Positions 6,208 through 9,450 of a stretch of 9,450 nt of DNA are shown piece by piece. The stretch is from contig JAKSDB010000175.1 of NCBI GenBank assembly GCA_022360415.1, positions 1 through 9,450 on the forward strand, read 5' to 3'. The notes under the pieces are model-generated. The model did not search any database. It worked only from the letters and a program-made list of their open reading frames with translations, and was not told where the DNA came from. Both the position numbers and the translations under genes were made by a program. Origin of the DNA: Chlorobiales bacterium. Its GTDB lineage: Bacteria; Bacteroidota; Chlorobiia; Chlorobiales; Chlorobiaceae. Each line of letters starts with the position of its first letter. Position 1 is the first letter of the stretch.

Positions 6208-7527
6208 CTATTTTTTCAGCCATTTCTGAGGATCCTGTTTCACTTTGCCTTTCCATATCTCGAAATGAACCAGCGAACCTCCTTCAGGCATCGGGCCGGA
6301 TACACCGATAACCTCCCGGCCCAGAACGATGTCGTTTTTTGCCACATTGATTTTGGCAAGATTGGCATAGACCGTCAAATACGATTTTGCATGGCGTATA
6401 ATGACAATATTGCCATAGGTCGGAAGATAGGCGATCTGGGCGATCTTTCCACCCGAAACCGCACGAACCGGCGCACCCGAAGAGACGGAAATATCTATCC
6501 CGTTATTTGTCGTCACAATGTGCAGGTCAGGATCATGAACTTTTCCGAACTTTCTGACAACGACGCCGTTGTCGACAGGCCACGGCAGCAAACCGGCAGC
6601 TTTATCGAAATCCTTTGATATTTTTGCAAGGTCCGCTTCAGAAGTATCGCGGACAGGCACTTCGCCCGCCTTCCTTCTGCGTTCGGCCTCGAGCCGCTGC
6701 CGCTCTTTTTCTTTCTCGATTGCAATCTGCTCCGCCTTTATCAGCTCTTCAATTTTAGCTTGCAGCTTTTGCAGCTTTGTCCGGTTGGCCTGTATTTCAC
6801 CGGCAAATTTCTTTTTGTTTTTTTTCAGCGCATCGAGAACAACCTGTTTTTCCTTTTTCTTTTTCGAGAAATCCTGCATCTGTCCCTGCTGCTCTTTGAC
6901 AACACCCGACCGTTTACGGTAACTTTTTTCCAGGGCCATGCGGCTGCTCTCAAGCTCCTTTGCCGTTTGTTGCAGGTTATCTACCGTCTTTATGACTGCT
7001 TCTGAAAAAATACCGATATATCGTGACCTGACAATTGCCTGGTTAAGGGATGTCGAGGCAAACAGCAGCTCGATATCCTGTTTCGAGCCACTTTTGTACA
7101 CTGCTACCGCTACACGCCTGAAGTCATCCACAATTCTTTCGTACTTGCTCTGGTTTTGTGCATACTGCTCCTTGAGGAGCCTGATTTCCGTATCCTGGCT
7201 TTTCAGTTGGGCATTGTTTTTCGCAATCATCTTCTCGAGAAGCTTGAGTTGGGCGTTATAATTCTTCAGTGCCTTTATGGACTGTTCTTCTTTTTTTGTG
7301 GTCTGCTTGAGTTTCGCCTGGTATTCCTTCAACTGTTTTTTCAGGCCGGTGAGATCCTGCTCGAGCTTTTTCCGCTCCTTCATGATCCTGTCTATCTCCG
7401 GGCTGCCGAAAGTATCCGGACCGGGCGTAAGCAAGAGCACAAAAACAACGGAAAACACCGGCACTGCTTTTTTCAGCAGGGAAAACATCCAACCTGTACA
7501 TTGTTTTATTCCATTCATGTCCACCAT
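6208..7527 (-). CDS. EnvC-like coiled-coil protein with degenerate LytM/M23 domain (probable amidase activator)
   Basis: This is an exported protein of up to 439 aa. Domains in order: a basic-hydrophobic N-terminus (KK at 19-20, hydrophobic 21-33) that reads as a signal peptide or membrane anchor; a long Lys/Glu/Gln-rich coiled coil, about 43-285; and a C-terminal LytM/M23 domain, about 317-437. In active M23 enzymes zinc is held by HxxxD and HxH. Here the first histidine is N341 (NNGID, D345 kept), the YxHL histidine is N389, and the first HxH histidine is L419 (H421 kept). The domain is therefore probably not a peptidase. This is the E. coli EnvC pattern, in which a dead LytM domain activates N-acetylmuramoyl-L-alanine amidases during cell division. 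Start choice is uncertain: the ATG at 7527 (longest) has no ribosome-binding site, and in-frame ATGs at 7518 and 7488 exist. The last begins directly at the signal-peptide-like MFSLLKK. nadE follows 6 nt downstream. Confidence 0.88.
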   Translation of the reverse strand: MVDMNGIKQCTGWMFSLLKKAVPVFSVVFVLLLTPGPDTFGSPEIDRIMKERKKLEQDLTGLKKQLKEYQAKLKQTTKKEEQSIKALKNYNAQLKLLEKMIAKNNAQLKSQDTEIRLLKEQYAQNQSKYERIVDDFRRVAVAVYKSGSKQDIELLFASTSLNQAIVRSRYIGIFSEAVIKTVDNLQQTAKELESSRMALEKSYRKRSGVVKEQQGQMQDFSKKKKEKQVVLDALKKNKKKFAGEIQANRTKLQKLQAKIEELIKAEQIAIEKEKERQRLEAERRRKAGEVPVRDTSEADLAKISKDFDKAAGLLPWPVDNGVVVRKFGKVHDPDLHIVTTNNGIDISVSSGAPVRAVSGGKIAQIAYLPTYGNIVIIRHAKSYLTVYANLAKINVAKNDIVLGREVIGVSGPMPEGGSLVHFEIWKGKVKQDPQKWLKK

Positions 7528-7719
7528 TCGAAACTGTTGTATTGCCGCAGTTCAGGAAAATATGAAGAAAAAACCCCTGCCGGTAAAAACAATCATGGAA
7601 AAATGCTTCATCCTGTGGTATTCCGCTCATGCGTCCTCCGGAGCTGTCAACAAGACAGATTGTTTTTTTTTCTTCACGAAATGATTAAATAGCATTTTTT
7701 GCTGTCACACCAGTTCAGG
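7528..7719. other. Divergent intergenic region between the envC-like gene and murA
   Basis: This 192-bp region must hold signals for both flanking genes, but no promoter is convincing. On the plus strand a run of nine T (7663-7671) follows the weak dyad AACAA/TTGTT (7649-7664 approximately). TTAAAT (7685-7690) could be a poor -10 for murA. On the minus strand TTGACA (7650-7645) is a perfect -35 but has no -10 at the right distance. Two short open frames begin here. One runs 7562-7684 (+), 40 codons, with AGGA 4 nt before its ATG. The other starts at 7630 (-) with GGAGG 4 nt before its ATG and overlaps the start of the envC-like gene in another frame. Neither encodes anything recognisable. Confidence 0.5.
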
Positions 7720-8994
7720 ATGGAGAAACTTGTCATACAAGGAGGACGCCGGCTCAGCGGCACCGTCAAGGCATCGGGATCGAAAAATTCGGCACTGCCG
7801 CTCATGGCAGCTTCCCTGCTTGGCGACAGTGGAGAAATAAAACTTTCCCGCATTCCCGACCTGAAAGATATTCGAACCTTCCGAAAACTTCTGGATTATC
7901 TCGGGGCCGCAACCTCTTACAGCGACAACAACCTGAGCATCTCCACGTCCGATATTCGTTGCGCCCGGGCTCCTTACGAGCTCGTCAAGCAAATGAGGGC
8001 ATCGATCTATGTTCTCGGGCCTCTGCTTGCGCGGTTCGGCCGCGCAAGCGTTTCGCTTCCGGGCGGCTGCGCTTTCGGGCCACGGCCGATCGACCTTCAT
8101 CTTATGGCAATGGAAAAACTCGGGGCTTGTGTTACCATCGAGAAAGGATTTATCGAAGCACGGGCGCAGGGAGCACGTCTGAAAGGCGCAACGATTGACT
8201 TCCCCATAACCACGGTGGGAGCAACCGGAAACACGCTGATGGCTGCCGTGCTTGCCGAAGGCAAAACGACCATCAGGAATGCTGCGGTCGAACCGGAAAT
8301 CGCAACCCTTTGCCGTTTCCTCAATGCAATGGGAGGTGATATACGTGGAATCGGTACCACTACGCTTGAAATTTCGGGTGTGGAAAGCCTCAACGCAGCG
8401 GAATTCACGAACATATTCGACCGGATCGAGGCTGCAACGCTGCTGACCGCCGGAGCTATTACCGGAAGTTCGATCACCGTAACGGATGTCGATCCTACGC
8501 ACCTTGCCGCGGTACTGGGCAAGTTCGAGGAAACGGGCTGTAAAATCATCACCGATTCCGGAGCCGTAACCCTGCAAAGCCCTGACACGCTGACCCGCAC
8601 CGATGTTATAGCCAATCCTTTTCCCCTTTTTCCTACCGACATGCAGGCACAGTGGATTGCTCTCATGACCCAGGCTGAAGGAACAAGCCATGTTATCGAC
8701 AAGATCTACCACGAACGTTTCAATCATATTCCCGAGCTCAACCGTCTCGGCGCGCATATAGAGATACGTAACAACGAGGCAACGGTTCGCGGACCGGGAA
8801 AACTGACCGGAACAACAGTGATGTCCACAGACCTCAGGGCCTCTGCTTCCCTTGTATTGGCCGGACTGGTTGCAGAAGGCGTAACGGAAGTTTTCAGGAT
8901 CTACCACCTCGACCGGGGATATGAACGGATCGAACAGAAACTCAACAGTCTGGGCGCGGTAATAACAAGGGAATCATATCAGGAGTTCGCATAG
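7720..8994 (+). CDS. murA: UDP-N-acetylglucosamine 1-carboxyvinyltransferase
   Basis: MurA transfers enolpyruvate from phosphoenolpyruvate to UDP-GlcNAc in the cytoplasm, the first committed step of peptidoglycan synthesis and the target of fosfomycin. From the ATG at 7720 the protein is 424 aa, the normal size. Seen: SGSKNS with K22 and N23; PGGCAFGPRPIDLH with the catalytic cysteine C117 and R122; PTDMQAQ with D307; DLRASASLVLAG with R373; and DRGYERIE with R399. Each is offset by no more than two from the E. coli positions. Because the active-site residue is cysteine, not aspartate, the enzyme is predicted to be fosfomycin-sensitive. An in-frame TTG at 7699 would add seven residues, but the MEKLVIQGG start fits the family better. 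AGG directly abuts the ATG, so the ribosome-binding site is poor. It is transcribed away from the envC-like gene and followed by a tRNA cluster. Confidence 0.96.
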   Translation: MEKLVIQGGRRLSGTVKASGSKNSALPLMAASLLGDSGEIKLSRIPDLKDIRTFRKLLDYLGAATSYSDNNLSISTSDIRCARAPYELVKQMRASIYVLGPLLARFGRASVSLPGGCAFGPRPIDLHLMAMEKLGACVTIEKGFIEARAQGARLKGATIDFPITTVGATGNTLMAAVLAEGKTTIRNAAVEPEIATLCRFLNAMGGDIRGIGTTTLEISGVESLNAAEFTNIFDRIEAATLLTAGAITGSSITVTDVDPTHLAAVLGKFEETGCKIITDSGAVTLQSPDTLTRTDVIANPFPLFPTDMQAQWIALMTQAEGTSHVIDKIYHERFNHIPELNRLGAHIEIRNNEATVRGPGKLTGTTVMSTDLRASASLVLAGLVAEGVTEVFRIYHLDRGYERIEQKLNSLGAVITRESYQEFA

Positions 8995-9140
8995 AGATGC
9001 CTTTTATTGGACGGATAACGATAACAAGCTCACCGAGGTGACCTATAATAATTACTTAGAAAACAATGAAAAACACCGCAAAGCTTGTATATTTACCTGA
9101 AAAATTTATATTTACTGACTCTGAAAGCCGGGCTTTAGCC
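8995..9140. other. Intergenic region between murA and the tRNA cluster
   Basis: There is no gene in these 146 bp. They hold a small dyad, TCACC-GA-GGTGA (9030-9041 approximately), which has no T tract and is a poor terminator for murA. A perfect -10 hexamer TATAAT (9044-9049) has no -35 partner. The direct repeat TATATTTAC occurs at 9088-9096 and 9107-9115, and AGCCGGGC occurs twice (9126-9133 and 9137-9144). The second AGCCGGGC copy runs into the first tRNA. Confidence 0.5.
9085..9112 (+). promoter_or_regulatory. Candidate promoter of the tRNA cluster
   Basis: TTGTAT (9085-9090) is followed after 16 nt by TATATT (9107-9112), which matches the -10 consensus at five of six positions. The -35 matches only at TTG. 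Transcription would begin near 9119, about 22 nt before the first mature tRNA, a sensible distance for a tRNA operon. The surrounding A+T-rich stretch supports a promoter but does not prove it. Confidence 0.4.
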
Positions 9141-9214
9141 GGGCCCTTAGCTCAGTTGGTTAGAGCAAGCGACTCATAATCGCTAGGTCGTAGGTTCAAG
9201 TCCTACAGGGCCCA
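9141..9214 (+). tRNA. tRNA with CAU anticodon, probably tRNA-Ile2 (lysidine type)
   Basis: The acceptor stem GGGCCCT pairs fully with AGGGCCC (9207-9213), and the discriminator is A. The anticodon arm is AGCGA-CTCATAA-TCGCT, giving anticodon CAU. The paired 1-72 position rules out initiator tRNA. The acceptor, the GCGACTCATAATCGCT anticodon arm and the GGTTCAAGTCC T-arm closely resemble E. coli ileX from memory, more than elongator tRNA-Met, whose T-loop usually reads GTTCGAATCC. If so, TilS converts C34 to lysidine and the tRNA reads AUA. No 3' CCA is encoded (CAA follows the discriminator). The tRNA call is certain; Ile versus Met is a likelihood judgement. Confidence 0.9.
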
Positions 9215-9237
9215 CAAGGCTCTGTCTTAAGAAAAAT

Positions 9238-9311
9238 GGCGTGTTCGTCTAGTGGCCCAGGACACCGCCCTCTCAAGGCGGAGATCACGGGTTCGAATCC
9301 CGTACACGCTA
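9238..9311 (+). tRNA. tRNA-Glu (CUC)
   Basis: The acceptor strand GGCGTGT pairs with ACACGCT (9304-9310), six Watson-Crick pairs plus a G-U at position 1-72. The anticodon arm CCGCC-CTCTCAA-GGCGG gives anticodon CUC, reading GAG. The T arm ACGGG-TTCGAAT-CCCGT is perfect. The D-arm and variable-region pattern (TTCGTCTAGTGG, CAGGACACCGCC) is that of bacterial tRNA-Glu. No CCA is encoded. Besides translation, Glu-tRNA feeds the C5 pathway to tetrapyrroles, a large demand in a chlorophototroph, though usually through the UUC isoacceptor. It lies 23 nt after the CAU tRNA. Confidence 0.95.
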
Positions 9312-9332
9312 CAAATCCGCAACATTTGCCCT

Positions 9333-9409
9333 GCACCCGTAGCTCAATTGGATAGAGCGTCTGACTACGGATCAGGAGGTTGGGAGTTCGAATCTTCCCG
9401 GGTGCGCCA
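9333..9409 (+). tRNA. tRNA-Arg (ACG)
   Basis: The acceptor stem GCACCCG pairs with CGGGTGC (9399-9405). The discriminator is G and CCA is encoded (9407-9409). The anticodon arm CTGA-CTACGGA-TCAG gives anticodon ACG, expected to be edited to ICG by TadA to read CGU, CGC and CGA. The D arm (TAGCTCAATTGGATAGAGC) and T loop (TTCGAAT) are normal. It lies 21 nt after tRNA-Glu and is probably on the same primary transcript. Confidence 0.96.
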
Positions 9410-9426
9410 TTCCTTCTGGAATGGCG
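9405..9426 (+). terminator. Perfect hairpin overlapping the 3' end of tRNA-Arg
   Basis: CGCCATTCC (9405-9413) pairs with GGAATGGCG (9418-9426) around the 4-nt loop TTCT. The 5' arm uses the last acceptor base, the discriminator and the CCA of tRNA-Arg. No T tract follows within the window, so this is either a terminator with an atypical tail or a structure in the 3' trailer that competes with the mature acceptor end until processing. Only the complementarity is observed. Confidence 0.4.
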
Positions 9427-9450
9427 ACCCTGTCTTCGGAAGAAACGTCA

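Noticed and set aside
6208..7527. Active M23 endopeptidase
   Set aside because: The zinc and catalytic histidines are replaced at 341, 389 and 419.
7622..7650. Minus-strand promoter from the perfect TTGACA at 7650-7645
   Set aside because: No -10-like hexamer occurs 15-19 nt downstream; the expected position reads AGCGGA.
7705..8907. 400-codon open frame on the minus strand opposite murA
   Set aside because: It mirrors the strongly supported murA frame, its translation shows no recognisable family, and long antisense frames are common in codon-biased genes of this composition.
1..9450. CRISPR array, insertion sequence, prophage or toxin-antitoxin module
   Set aside because: No regular repeat-spacer pattern, transposase, integrase, phage gene or small paired ORFs were seen on either strand.

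Overview
The window most resembles a chromosomal segment of a green sulfur bacterium (Chlorobiota/Chlorobiaceae). The basis is the gene set and the look of the proteins: a pyruvoyl-dependent arginine decarboxylase beside a KMSKS-type TyrRS, a DedA and a DUF368 membrane protein, and NadB. Base composition is near 50% G+C by eye. Genus and species cannot be settled from the sequence alone. Nearly all of it is well-behaved housekeeping DNA. I see no transposase, phage gene, CRISPR array or toxin-antitoxin pair.

Layout: bases 74-5150 hold five same-strand (+) genes with short gaps of 76, 55, 25 and 19 nt, compatible with one transcription unit: tyrS, a pyruvoyl-dependent arginine decarboxylase with a TTG start, a DedA-family protein, a DUF368 (PopT-family) protein, and nadB. 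A 217-bp convergent gap (5151-5367) follows. It contains an unexplained element with inverted ends and, next to it, a perfect 13-bp stem-loop. On the minus strand lie nadE and, 6 nt upstream of it, an EnvC-like coiled-coil/LytM protein (transcribed right to left, 7527 to 5368). A 192-bp divergent region separates this pair from murA (+). The right edge is a three-gene tRNA cluster: CAU (probably the lysidine-type Ile tRNA), Glu-CUC and Arg-ACG, with a promoter-like sequence in front.

Functional themes: (1) the cell envelope. MurA makes the first committed peptidoglycan precursor, the EnvC-like protein probably activates a cell-wall amidase, and the neighbouring DedA and DUF368 proteins belong to two unrelated families that recycle undecaprenyl phosphate. 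(2) NAD synthesis. NadB performs the first step from aspartate and NadE the last, on opposite strands and tail to tail. (3) Translation and polyamines: TyrRS, tRNAs and arginine decarboxylase.

The two observations most worth a second look are the side-by-side pair of different undecaprenyl-phosphate translocase families and the inverted-end intergenic element at about 5154-5282. I do not see a clearly new multi-gene system.
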